Source: Dichotomocladium elegans
Taxonomy: Eukaryota; Mucoromycota; Mucoromycetes; Mucorales; Lichtheimiaceae
Direction of reading: 5' to 3'
Assembly: GCA_025716815.1 (NCBI GenBank)
Contig: JAIXMN010000021.1
Location: forward strand, 124,001-188,000
Length of the DNA: 64,000 bases
Shown here: in pieces, positions 25,287 to 36,673 of the stretch
Layout: the number at the start of each line of letters is the position of its first letter
Position numbering within the stretch: the first letter of the stretch is position 1
The notes under the pieces: generated by a model
Seen by the model: the letters and a program-made list of their open reading frames with translations, nothing else
The model's database searches: none
Told to the model about the DNA's origin: nothing
Translations under genes and position numbers: made by a program

Positions 25287-25816
25287 ATGGCACCGAGAAG
25301 CATCCAGAATTACCCATACACCTTCGAACGAACACTGCAACATTCAGCAGATCATGTCCCGCCATCTGCAAACCTACACAAGCACACTGGTCATTTTACT
25401 TGGCTTGTGTTTATGCAAGTGAAGTGGGTTCCCTTCGACGCAAGAAACCAAGACAAGCTTGAGCAGACGTTGATCCTTGGCGGGACGTTTGTCGATATCC
25501 AGGATTCGCACTTCCCCCAAGTGAAACGGGTCAGAGCATTTCCCAAGTTATATTATGTCTCCTATCTTGGAGTGAAGGTAAATGCGACTCGCTGTCATTA
25601 TCAAAAAAACATTGTACTTTTAATGACGGGAAGCCCTTACAGTACCGCTTATCGCGGGTGATGCAACCCGACGCATGGACTGTTCCATTAGTCGAGGAGG
25701 AACGTCCTGGTCTGTGTCCTCCTCCAGCATTGGCAATGTCTGATGATGGCAATAGCAGCGAAGAGTCTTATGTCCTGTCACCCTTGCAGTTTGCTTCATC
25801 GTTGGACATGGCCTAG
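25287..25816 (+). CDS. Small conserved-looking protein of unknown function
   Basis: Two exons, 25287-25577 and 25643-25816, giving 154 residues. The central part is rich in aromatic and charged residues and looks like a compact globular fold (VKWVPFDARNQDKLEQTL, FVDIQDSHFPQVKRVR, YLGVKYRLSRVMQPD). Its W-x-P-F ... L-E ... pattern faintly recalls the N-terminal region of DDHD/PA-PLA1 proteins or a WWE-like domain. The tail is acidic and Ser-rich (SDDGNSSEESY). The second exon restores frame and phase exactly (GTAAAT donor, TTACAG acceptor), which favours a real gene. The start at 25287 is the nearest in-frame methionine; the open frame extends upstream to 25236. I do not recognise a function. 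Confidence 0.6.
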
Positions 25817-26594
25817 CCCCGGAGTGGGTGGGTGTGGAGGGATCAAGCATCTAGATATTCGCACAGGAAAGCAATGAACAATATACTGTGCAAGTTGTAA
25901 ATACACTTTGTTTTATTTTATGCTATCGTGTGCTTTGCTGTTCTTGACCTCCCTCCCCGCCCCGCCGGCGCATCGAATACAGAGTACGCAACCACAGTCA
26001 CCATATCATGACAAAGACAAGTTGAAGCTGGTCTGCTTGTGTGTGCGGACACAGCCCTCCCTACCCACCCACATACGGTGGTGAGCATCGATGGGTTGGA
26101 CGGATTGCCTTAAAAAATTAGACCATTGTCCGTTAAGGAATTATTAAATCGGCGTGATTCTGGTCCGCACATCTTCTTCACCTGGGGCCCTTGCGTACTG
26201 TACCTCGTCCTCATTGAGGATCTGCAGCGAAGTCTTTTCACTCTTTCCCCCCTCCTTCGCACACACACACATACACACACACTCTCTCTCTCTTTTTGTT
26301 TTTTATTTGTTTCTTGCAAGCGAATATATCGGTTCGGCCCACCGATGTTTGTCGCTAAAGTGGGCTTTTGCGCCTGGTATCAGTACTGTAGCGCTCATAT
26401 TTTTAAAGCAGATGATGCATTTTGGTGTCCCTTGGTGACCATTAGTTTCGTGCCCACCTTCCCACCATGCCCCTTTGAGCGTGGCAAATGAATAAATGCA
26501 GAGCTAGAGAGAGAGATGGAACATATTATTTATATATATATAGCCTTATGAATGGCTTCTTTTTTCTTGTTCGTCTATTCGGGCTTTGGAATAG
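25817..26594. other. Convergent intergenic region with CA/CT repeat
   Basis: No gene is supported between the stops of the two flanking genes. A CA repeat followed by a CT run lies at about 26261-26293. A GA run lies at 26503-26516 and a TA run at about 26532-26541. Confidence 0.5.
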
Positions 26595-27005
26595 TCATCC
26601 ATCCAATCTACTTTTCTTTCTTACGGGCCCCGATTTCGGTGCATGACAGCGTCGCGCATGCTGAAGCACCTGTATGATTCTTGGGTCGTCCCAGATAATG
26701 GGTTGCGTGATGCTACTATTCGCCAGAGGCCGTGGCTCAGAAGCGTCCAGCAGCAGGCGCTGGTGCATGTCTTGAATGTATGTGATGGCTGCTTGTAGGA
26801 TGGTAATCTTATGGAGCGGTTGATAAAGCGTGGGTCCAGCGATAGGGCTTTGACCACCGCTATATGGGTTACATGAGGGAATCATCTCCTTTAGCTGGTG
26901 TATCTTGTCATTGATCTGTTCCCGTCGACGTTTTTCTACCGAGTTATGCAATGCCCGCTGCTGATTTTTCTTGCCTTCTCCAGGCGCAGATGCTGATGAT
27001 GCCAT
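26595..27005 (-). CDS. bHLH transcription factor (USF/MYC-like basic region)
   Basis: A single uninterrupted frame of 136 codons on the minus strand. The basic region is QQRALHNSVEKRRREQINDK, with the H-x3-E-x-R-R-R pattern of class B E-box binders (CACGTG). Helix 1 continues IHQLKEMIPSC; a long loop (about 20 residues, rich in Gly and Pro) and helix 2 (LHKITILQAAITYIQDMHQR) follow. The tail is short and basic. Length is small for the family; the start follows directly on a Ser/Ala-rich leader and no upstream exon was found. The role is expected to be nuclear transcription control as a dimer. It is the second bHLH gene in the window, with a basic region clearly different from the one at 8646. 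Confidence 0.88.
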   Translation of the reverse strand: MASSASAPGEGKKNQQRALHNSVEKRRREQINDKIHQLKEMIPSCNPYSGGQSPIAGPTLYQPLHKITILQAAITYIQDMHQRLLLDASEPRPLANSSITQPIIWDDPRIIQVLQHARRCHAPKSGPVRKKSRLDG

Positions 27006-27350
27006 GGGTGCTCTTTGTTATATGAAGAGAGAAAGAGAGAGATGTGGCGGCCCTTTTTCCTTGCAAGATAAGCAAGTGCACCTTATACAAAACATGCGTT
27101 ACTCCGAAAGATTCAAATGGATTGAGTGGGCAGATCTGCATGATGGTTATCGTTGATTTTATTGGCCCAATGAGATATAGCCTCATAAAATATATGGGCA
27201 ACGTCGGTTGTTGAAAATAACTTTTTTTTTTTACAAGGCGAAAGGGAAGGGCTAGGAATAGGGTGGATAGAATACAAAGTACGTAGAAAACGAGGAGTGT
27301 CGAGGATGGGCAATTAAGATGCAGTCAATGAAAGAGGAAAAGCGGATCCA
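27006..27350. other. Intergenic region between bHLH and SWIRM genes
   Basis: About 345 bases with a GA run (27026-27042) and a poly-T run (27222-27231). No gene is seen. It probably contains the promoter of the minus-strand bHLH gene and the 3' end of the SWIRM gene's neighbourhood. Confidence 0.45.
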
Positions 27351-28499
27351 TCAGGATTGTGGATGTAACCAGCCGTAGGCCTCGAAGATTCCCCATAATT
27401 TGCTGCTTTTGTTCACATCGATACGGCACACCTTTTGTGCATCTGATCTCCTAAATTCGATTGCGTGTTTGCTGAATTCCCGTGCAGCCATGATAATCGC
27501 TCGTTTGCAGCGAACATATTGAACAGGCGTTAGCCGAAGATGGGAGACAATACGGCGCTCGGAAGGGTGGAGGCGACTGAGATAGAGATCCCGTTCATCG
27601 AGCGACAGCGGCTGGCCTGCGTGTATAATAAATTTAAGCAATCATGGGCCACAGTCGCACAACAATGGTGGGAGTGTGTTAGGGTGCTTACCTTTCCAAG
27701 TAATGTCAACTGAGACTTGATCCAGGTGGTCAGCCATGGGAAGCCACTCAGCCGGGTAGTAATCCTGATCATCACTGTCAATGTCAAGTGTATCGAACGC
27801 ATACTTGGGACTTATGGTGAATCCCTTGATGCACACTTCTCCACGACTGGACCGCCGTGGCGATGATGGCGATGTTGCTGGCGTCACTGCTGCCGGGGAA
27901 GGTGGCACACTTGCTGGAGGAGAAGACGATCCACAGGAGGATAAGGATGCTCCGTTATGCTGTCTTGCTCGCCGGCACTTGGGTGCAACACTGTCCTTCT
28001 TGTGCAACATGTCACGAGAAGCAATAACGGGACCCCGATCTTTGCTTCCCCTTTTTCTTCGATTACCACCCAGAGAGGCAGGATCGGAGATAATCATATC
28101 ATCACTTCTGCTGCTGTCGCTACTATTAATACTGCTTCGATGGATCGTCTGGTGGTTGAGGCGAGGAGAAGAAGTATGGCTGAAATTAAGAATGATAGTC
28201 CGCGGCTTCAATGGTTGATAGGCATCGAGCGTGAACCGGTGTCGCTTGAACCCTTCCCATTCGTCGATCTCGACGGTTGTAGCTGTCGGAGCCCGTTTTC
28301 TACCTGCAAGCCGAGAGCTTTCGGGACGAAGATAAGGTGCCATTTGTGCATAGGCATAGATAAAGTCCTTTCGAGAGGATGGTGGAGAGGAGGATTTTGA
28401 GACCGGATCATCCTCATTCTTTGTGATGGGTGTCATTGGTGGCGAAGATAGCATTCGTGCACCTGTGTCGGTGGAAGGGGGAAGAGACAATGGATTCAT
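27351..28499 (-). CDS. SWIRM-domain protein (FUN19-like)
   Basis: Two exons on the minus strand: 27692-28499 and 27351-27616, about 357 residues. The C-terminal exon carries a SWIRM domain: LSRLHPSERRIVSHLRLTP, QYVRCKRAIIMAAREFSK, FRRSDAQKVCRIDVNKSSKL, then WGIFEAYGWL. SWIRM domains are helical modules of chromatin proteins (LSD1, SWI3, RSC8). The layout of a disordered Ser/Pro-rich N-terminus and one C-terminal SWIRM is that of yeast Fun19 and related proteins (established family pattern). A nuclear role is inferred. I chose the start at 28499. The open frame reaches 28655, but the extra part is encoded by a CT-type microsatellite (28502-28552 on the plus strand as GA) and reads as a Ser/Leu repeat, which looks like leader sequence. 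Confidence 0.78.
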
Positions 28500-28501
28500 T
28501 A

Positions 28502-28552
28502 GGAAAAGAGAGAGAGAGAGAGGGAGAGAGAGAGAGAGAGAAAGAGGAAGAA
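28502..28552. repeat. GA microsatellite
   Basis: A GA-rich run of about 50 bases lies just upstream of the chosen start of the SWIRM gene. On the gene strand it is CT-rich and may be part of a pyrimidine-rich promoter or leader. Confidence 0.8.
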
Positions 28553-28655
28553 AGAAACGAGCAACAAGATGGTGTGTTTTTGTAACAACTCGGAGCTCGG
28601 AATAAGCAGAATATGAATATGAATGATCAGTGTGCAGGGACGTCATTTCCTCCAT

Positions 28656-30886
28656 TAATTAAAGTTACAGCCCAGTATGAGTTTGCGTTCATAACATGAC
28701 TATTTGGTCCTAGGTTACCCAACCTTCATCTTATTGCGAGGATCTACATTCATCTTCCGCCCATGCTCTGTTAGTTCACCAGAACAACCTTAATAGTCGA
28801 GCATCATTCGCCTTGTTTCATCAGCTTCGCATAGGCTGCATAACCACCAGAGAACGAATGGTGTCGGATATACAATGGACTTTTTGCTCGAGCGACCTTA
28901 CAATCACATGGCTTGACCCCCCCCCATCTCGGTTAGGTGCATATTCTTATGCATATGGAATTACTAGTCAAGTGTAAGAGACTTAAATGTGACACACTCA
29001 CTATTATCGACGTCACCTTGGTAACATGGGAGGGGGTATAAACCTAATTCTGGACTTGAGCAAGAAGAAAGAGACCATTGTGCGTTGTTTTGCAATAGCA
29101 ACCACCTTATTTTCTTTATTGATGTTCTTTTATTTGAAGAAAAAAAAAGAGTGACTGCCAAGCTTTTGTGCGAGATGCATGTGTTGGGGGGGGAGAGTAA
29201 GGCAAGAAAAAAAAAAGATAATGCACCAGCCACGCGCAGCGCTGCAGCCCATTTCGGGTGAAGCCATGAAAACGGAACGCATGGAAATTTTGCATCTATG
29301 GGAAACAGCAACATTTTTCCTTCGAGAGTGTTGGCCCTTTGCTAATTCTACTCATCCTCCGCTGCTGAATATGTGAGTGAGAGAGAAAGAAGGATCCTCC
29401 ACCCTCTCCGCCCAAAGGGTTGCCCGGGATTGCCCCTTTTTGTTCGATCCAACCTTAATAACTCAGCCTTTTCTTCGGGGCAAAATCGATTTGGAATGCA
29501 ACAATTACCGGCTCCAACTCAAGCGTATCGACTACATGCGGATTCTCCCAATATTCTATACAAGGAGCCATAGGATCCGCGAGCAGAAAAGGAGCGTCTT
29601 CAAGAGAAAAAGGAAACACGTTCTACTCATCTGTCATTGCGCAGGACATTAGTACTTGCTGTCATTTTGGGTGGGTAGGTAGGGGAGCGGGTGGGGGGGA
29701 AGAGAGGCGACAATGAGCTTAACAGGTAGAGGTTGTGTTGCATGTATGTGTGTGCGTGTGTTTTGCGCACACGCGCGCGCGCGCTGGTGCTCAATGTCGA
29801 GATTTCATTTCTCTAGAAAACAAACAGAGGACGCTTCCTCCTATCGCTGACAAAAGAGATTCTGCTTATTCGCTTTCAGAGCCAGTGACTAGATATATAT
29901 CATGGACGCCCAGCTGAGATCTGTGGCCTGTAGTACAGATGCGTGCGTGGGCGTGCTCTCTCTCCCTCCCCATCGCTTCCTCCCACGCACAACGCATGGC
30001 CTTCGAAACCTTCGCATCCGAGGACGTCCATCATGAACGCCCCTTACCGTGGTGTATCCTTCATGTACACCGTTGCCGCCGGCGTTCGCATCCTAGCCCG
30101 GTACCGAGGGGGTCTAGGGTCGCCATCCCGACATGGGCATCGTTGCCGGTCGACGAATAAAAGCTCAAGTAATCACACGAGACACCAAGTGTGCTGACAC
30201 AAGATGAAATGATATCCATCAGATCAAGCCGTAGCGCGATAGAGAGATTCGAAGCTTTGATGGTGGCAACACCCGCTTGGTGATCGTACACTACAGTCAG
30301 TATACAATGAGGAGTTGTTTTGGGGCGCGGTGTGTCCATTGAGCATAAGATCCGACCAAAAACCGCCCCGGAAGTGACACAGATGCGTGTAAGCAGTTTG
30401 AGAACATTCACATGGACAGATAACAGCGAATGCTGCTGCACAGACTACTGTGCAAGGTCATCTTGACGCAAACCCGAACATGATGCCGTAGCACAGCCAT
30501 TCATGCTTGGTATCCACGGTCCCGTCTTCATCACCAAGAATATCTTGTTGCTTTTTCTAGAGCTCTATAGTCCGTCTGCTGCGATCATCATGTATCTAAC
30601 CTCGGGTGTTTGGAATCAAAAGCTTCAACTGCGATGATCGACGGTCTAGGCAACGCCCGGCGAGAAGACCGCCGGACAATTGAGGCCAAGCAGAAAGATG
30701 TGTTCCTCTACAATGCATGAGGCTGAAGACAATCGATCAGACAAACGAAGCGAGACCCATTGAAGAGTACACACAATGGCGAACACATGGTTGGTGTATC
30801 TTTATGTACCAGTCCACCTGGTCGGCATCAAATATATCGTTACAGAGAAACGAAGAAGATATATTAATAATTCAACATGTGCGTCC
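28656..30886. other. Gene-poor region with unassigned short coding-like fragments
   Basis: No complete gene is supported over 2.2 kb. An open frame of 126 codons lies at 30061-30441 (minus), and short fragments on the plus strand near 30018-30170 and 30632-30718 look somewhat coding-like (for example MIDGLGNARREDRRTIEAKQ), but none matches a family I know or joins to a neighbour. They may be mobile-element debris. Poly-C lies at about 28918-28924, and a CG/CA alternating run at about 29766-29782. Confidence 0.4.
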
Positions 30887-31933
30887 TTAATCTCTCTTGA
30901 GGGGATAATGTTGAACTTCTACGTCCTGGCCCTTTCTGATGATGAAGATCTGGAGACAATCACCGGTGTAGATGTCACGCTCTGTTGCGGATGTGAATGC
31001 ATCCTTGACGATTTTCAGCACCTGGTCGAGTTCCATTGGCGCATATCCGACGTTCTGCATATTCTTGCGGCCGATCTAAATAGGAAAACTTGTCAGATCC
31101 GGATCTCTCTAACCACCTCATTTTCTTGCCTCTCTACCTGGTTATCCAAGAAAGGTTGAATCAAAGCGGCTGCTGAACCGTTTGCGCGGTATGACTCGCG
31201 CTCGTATGAGCCAATTGCATCGTAACAGTAGACGGCTCCCACACCTGTATAGATGCATACAACCAACCAATGTTGAGTTCATCCTCCAGCAAATAAGAGC
31301 TACCCTATGCCACATTCTCCTCTACCTTCATCATCAACACCGCCAAGGCAGCAGAAGCTGTAATAGGGGAAAAACCGTTTCTGATACAAAGTAATCGAAA
31401 GCATCTGGGCAAGCGCCGTACAAGACATGTCTTTTTCGTGCGCAAATTTGTACCACTGTTTGCCATAAGCAGTGAACAAAAGAGATGAGCATCGCAGGCC
31501 CCCCTTTCTTTCATTCTTGCCAGTACTCTCCCGTTCCCTTTTTCTCTCATGATTACCTTCAGTCGCTGATCAAGCACCTTCTTCAACGTCAGGCCGTCCG
31601 CATGGAATCCGTTCATGGCGATCACAGCATTCTCAGCGAGCTTATACGCTTTCGGTGCGTATCGTGAGTTGATGTTGTAGCCTGTGCTTTGTCGGGTATC
31701 TGAAGCAACAACACAAAAGTCCTTTCCCGCAACCGCTAAACTCGTGCTATATGACGTGTCTATGTGTTAGAGAGGGAGATCCTGAAAATTGCATTCGAGT
31801 GTATGTGTGCGAGCGAGCGAGCATGTATTGCGAAGGAAGCCTATCTTTACCCGCCATTGTCATCGTAGGGCTCAAACCGATGCTCCATCGGTACTGAAGC
31901 AAATTCTGTGGGATTGGCAATCGAGTATTCCAT
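30887..31933 (-). CDS. PRE7: 20S proteasome subunit beta type-1 (beta-6)
   Basis: Five exons on the minus strand: 31851-31933, 31557-31746, 31326-31455, 31138-31244, 30887-31075, in phase to 232 residues. Diagnostic blocks: [112 protein letters not shown] and [18 protein letters not shown]. It is a structural, non-catalytic beta subunit of the 20S core in cytosol and nucleus, with the usual short N-terminal extension. It lies tail-to-head 420 bases upstream of the PP2A gene on the same strand. Length matches the family. Introns are short with GTAAAG, GTAATC, GTAGAG and GTAGAG donors. Confidence 0.96.
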
Positions 31934-32353
31934 GAGAGAGAAAAAAAAAGGGGGGTTTGGAGAAAGGGCGGAGAGGAAGGTGGAGCACACGTAACGCGCG
32001 CGCATGTGGTATCATCATCCCGCCTCTCTTTCCACGGCGGAGACCGAATCTCAGATGACATCGGTGTGACTGGCCCAATCACTAGTGAGCACCCAATGCT
32101 CGCATTGATGATCCCCAAAATAAGGAATTTCTGTGTCCTGAGGCCAGCATCGCTTTTTTCCCAGCCTGCTCATATTCAACAAGACCAACTTTTTATTGGG
32201 CCAAATATAAGCGATGCTTATTCCGCTTTGGAGTAACCATCCGGTATCTGGATGTTTTAGAATGTAATAAGAAAACTGCGCCAATGTTTGCCTGCTTTAG
32301 AATGGAGGAAAGGATAGAAAACCGTTTTTCACCTGGAAAAGGTTCTTCCCTCA
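31934..32353. other. Promoter region of the proteasome subunit gene
   Basis: The 420 bases between the start of the beta-6 gene and the stop of the upstream PP2A gene hold no gene. They must include the proteasome gene's promoter. I did not find a clear PACE element (GGTGGCAAA) or TATA box. Confidence 0.4.
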
Positions 32354-35183
32354 CTAAGTGCGGTCCACCACGCTGCCCGTTCTTTGCTCGACTGCTAAGG
32401 CCGCATGATACGCCGAGACGCCGGTAGAGCTTTCTGGTGAAGTAGCGCCTGGTGCTAGGTTAAGAACATCCTCCAGGCTAACGTGTTGCGATAGTTCATT
32501 GAACACCTAAACAAAATCATGGGAGTCAGTCTCATAATCATGTAATGACGTGCCGGCGAGCTTACGGTTTCGTCCACAGGTATGATTGATTTCCTCCTAA
32601 ACTGCTGATATTGGACCGTTACCGCGTCAAATTGTTGCTATCGAATGGCTGTATCAATAAAACTCATTCCAGGTTGTGTAGGGAAAAAGTACTAGTTACC
32701 ATATCTGGATGGAGTCCATCTGTGTGTTCGGTGGTAGGCTCCGGAGCACCGTCTATCAGGACCTCTCCATCTTCTTCTTGCTCGAATTCATCGATTTGTA
32801 AAGGTTTGGTGGGAATGGCTATGCAATGAAAATCAGCATACGACCTAACTCAAATCTTTAGAAAGACAGCTTACACGGAGGCACGGGGAACACAAAGTCG
32901 CTGGTCTCGCTGTTAACCTCCATATTAGAACCTTCGCAGGCCACTAGAGCCTGAGCCTTGCGCTGCAATATCTTCCAGTTCTCCTCGGTTTCCTTTTGCT
33001 TCTTGCGCTCCCTAATCACAGGTTAGCCATTTTTAGCCGTTGATATGCGATGCTGCAGACCCGCACGACCTACAATTGGCGCTGAATCTTGTACTGATGT
33101 GTGCATTCTTCAAATAATGCGACATTGATATCCATGCACAGCTTAAGGGCAGTATACACAAGGCCAAGAATTGTTCTACAAGCATTGTCAGATGCTGAAT
33201 ATCATTAGCCCGCGCAGCGATTCCACCTAACTTATTCCAGTGCGACTTTGATGTTTTAAACAGCGCCGGAAAAATAATCGGCATGATGGTATCAATGTTC
33301 TCGGCGATCAGACTCACAATGTATTCATTACTCCAGAAAAAGAGCGCCCGCTCTGCAACCTATACGTATGCCCAATTAGAAAAATAAACAAGCCACATCC
33401 CTTATACCATCAAGACATGCCTGGAAGTGTGAGCTCGAAATGCACTGCGCCAGTTTGGTGAACACTGGAACCATGACACGCTGGAACTCGTATGCATCAA
33501 TGACATCCAGGATTTCTTCAAGCTCATTAAGCATCATGACTTCTTTGGGACTATTAACCTTGGGCCAGTATCGCAAAAGACCTAGCACAACCTATATTAA
33601 ACTGATCAGGAACGAAAATAAATGAACCGGTAGATGTTACCTCAAGTGCGAGTGTTTGATCCTTTTCCAGAAACTGGACTACACAGTACGCCAGCTGGGG
33701 GTGATACAGACCGAGTGATTTGGTTTTATGAAGTGGGATCAACACCCGTAGCAAGAACGTCTTATGCTCTTCCTTGAGAGGAAGCGCAAAACCGTTGATA
33801 ATACTTCCCAAAATCTCGAGTAGTTCAGCAATGCCATTATGGCGCTCGGTTTCGTAGATGAACTGAAAGAAGATGTTGTTCATCGCCCTGCGGATTGATG
33901 CACGTAAATTGAGAAACTTCCCATATATCCTATGAAGTGTAGTTTTTAAGAAATCTCGCTCACGCGGATCCTCGCTGTCAAATAGCTCAAGGAACTACGG
34001 CATTTTTAGAAAACTGAGAGACCCAAAGCGCGATAGAAAACATACTTGGAGAATGAACTTTTGATCAATATATTTCTTGCCAAAGTTGATATTGAACTCT
34101 GGCGATTCAAGGAATCGCAGGAAGAACTCGTATACAATCTGCAGGTGCGGCCAGGCTAATTCAAGAACTGGTTCGTCCTCTTCGGGATCAAATGCGTCAC
34201 CGACTGGGTTAACCTGTGGTGGGATCGTTCTAAATAGATTGACTGAAAACTGATATCCGCAAATCTAAATCAATGGGACGGAAAAGAGACACGCACTCAA
34301 TGGCTTCAAACGTACCATATTGATTATTTCAGGGTACACGGGTTCAGTCAAAACCCCACGATTAACATTCACGTACTCCAGAATTTCATGGAGCGTATGT
34401 CGCTTGATCTCCTTCTCCCGGAGTTCCGAAGAGGCATCGTTAAAGTCAAAAACAACGGTGCATTGGCGAATCTTTTGAATGAAGAGTTCATGGCGTAGGT
34501 GGGGTGCTACCTCTGCATAAAGAATTGTCAATATCTCACAATTTATCACCACGGAACAAGCGAATTACCGCTAAATGGTGGCGTCTTCTCCAGTTGGACT
34601 TTCTCTTTGACATAGAAACGGGAGGATTTCTGTCGGCGTGGCGCTTTGCTGATAGGTATTTGATCCTTTGGAGCATTCTTCAGGCGACCTAAAGGGGCAG
34701 TTTTAGGAGGCACGTCTCGGTCATTGGCTTTTGAGTGATGATGTGCAAATGTTACACCGGTTCGCTGCTTGTGCTATTTTTTAGAGATGAAGATATCAGG
34801 ACAGGTAGTTACAAAAGCGAAATGAAAAGAGATAGAATGTGTTCGAATGCATCACAGGCTAACTCAATTTTTTACCGTATCTGATCCATCCTCAGTATTC
34901 ACTACAACGATAGGCGGGGCTGCATTGGAAATAGGTGGCGATTGCATAAGATCGTCGGTTTGTACAACAGCCGCCGCCGAAGGTGTGTGAGGAGACGTAT
35001 AGCTGCTCTGTTGCAGTCCATCGCCACCGGTACGTTCAAGACTGTCATTCTTGTCCGGATCGTTTAATCCCGGTGCTCTTGGGAGCTATGAGAAAGAGAA
35101 AAATGACGATGGCTGATTAAGTTCTCCCTTCTAAGTGGCAGCTCGTGTACCTCATTACGTACAACTTTCCATCCTTTCATCAT
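32354..35183 (-). CDS. RTS1: PP2A B56-family regulatory subunit (Rts1-like)
   Basis: Thirteen exons on the minus strand: 35151-35183, 34876-35085, 34569-34773, 34316-34512, 34046-34249, 33641-33994, 33421-33591, 33232-33359, 33074-33175, 32875-33011, 32700-32818, 32566-32604, 32354-32506, in phase to 683 residues. B56 blocks are dense: [113 protein letters not shown] and [15 protein letters not shown]. It directs the PP2A catalytic subunit to substrates in stress and cell-cycle control. The N-terminus is disordered. The start MMKGWK resembles the MMRGFK start of yeast Rts1; an upstream methionine is possible. The 33392-33420 side intron needs a GC donor (GCATGT), giving SSHFQ joined to VAERA. 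Exon 12 is only 39 nt. Confidence 0.95.
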
Positions 35184-36673
35184 GGGCTGCATCGTAAAGC
35201 GGATATATGATTTCGACTGCATATATAATTTAGCAAAATTCCATGGAACCGTCGACCATTGTGTACCGAGCAAGGGATTTAAAAACCAGGAGTAACGCGA
35301 TGCCTTGAGTATAGCGGGGTTATCCGAAACAGTAATCCGGTGACAAGAGCTAGCTGATACTTTGTTTCCCGATTCCTTTTTCTAATGGTGGAAAAGAGGG
35401 AATAGAAAAGAGAGAAGGAGAGAGAGAGAGAGGGAGGGAGAGAGAGGGAGAGAGAGATACAAGAAAAAATGAGGGAGAAAAGCTTATTAGCTGGATCACT
35501 TTAAGGCTCTCTCACTCTCTCACAGTCGGGGTTATTATTGGCTGCTGCTTTACTCTCCAGAGCAGAATATCTTGCACCCCCACCCCCACCCCGCCACCGA
35601 ACAATTTGTGCGACAACCAATCACGCGCATGCTATTGTTTGCCGTGAGCTATTTCCAAGTCCCCCTACCTCGATATCGAGTCAAAAAGAAAAAATGGGAT
35701 GGTAAGATATTTAAACTTGCCAAGAGCGTGAGGAGAGTAGATAAAAAAGGAGGGGTGAGGGCAGGGCTTGCTGTTCATTCATAGCATTGTGAGGTGAGCA
35801 CAGCAGTAATCAACAGTCTCCTTGTGAAGAGAGAGAAGTACAATGTAGAAGTTTCCTGGCTAATCTCGCGCTACCATCGTCGCCCTTATCCTTTCTTGCC
35901 ATCAGTTGATACACTTTCTTAATCTTAAACACCATCTTATTGATCCTATCCCAATGAGACAGAACGTTACTCTTGTACCCATCACAGACACTATCACACG
36001 TGATCGTGCACCTCCTTTCACCAGGTATATTTCAATGCTGCCGTGGGCTTGGATATCGAAGAGAAGGTCTCTAAATTACTATGAGATACGGCTTATCACA
36101 AGATGGAAAATAAGAACTTTGGATGTGCAGAACCAGGGTGAAAAAGCGTCTGAATTGTGTAAAGTATCTCTTCTATGGTTATGAGGATCTCAGATGGATC
36201 ATTTCTAAGGAATGCTGGAAGCATATTGCAATAACGCGGCAACATCTCCACGCGTCGTTACGTTTCGCCATGTGCGTACGGTGGAGAAGTCGCTTCTCAC
36301 TGTGCAAACCATATTCCATGCAGCTCAACATATGTAAGCGGTGACTGGTGGGGGGAGTCCATGAGATGTTTTCCTTCCCGTACTGGTATATCCAACAAAT
36401 CAACGATCCGTGCCCATCCGAACCAAGCGAAGTGTTCTCACCACAATCCATTGTGATACGAACGCCAAGTGTGTTTCTGAAGTCGAGAAGCTTGGGGACG
36501 AAGTTTTTGGCTGGCCATTAAAAAGAAGGACAACATTGAACTGCTCCGCCTTTCCACGTTGTTCCTGCTCGGGGGAGGGAAGCTGTAGCCCAGCGACTTA
36601 TTTCAAACCCCGGGGATGAAATGCGAGTCTTTTGGTGCTCGGGTCCTTGCTGTTTCCGTCCTTATACATTTCA
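35184..36673. other. Divergent intergenic region with GA repeat
   Basis: It lies between the divergent starts of the PP2A and capping-protein genes. A GA-rich microsatellite lies at about 35397-35458 and CCCCCA repeats at about 35577-35591. Open frames near 35906-36619 lack family motifs; a small unrecognised gene with introns cannot be excluded. Confidence 0.45.

Noticed and set aside
27781..28218. 145-codon plus-strand open frame
   Set aside because: It is antisense to the SWIRM gene's Ser/Pro-rich exon, a composition that often leaves the opposite frame open.
28500..28655. Longer N-terminus for the SWIRM protein
   Set aside because: The extra 52 codons run through a CT-type microsatellite and read as a Ser/Leu repeat, more like leader than protein.
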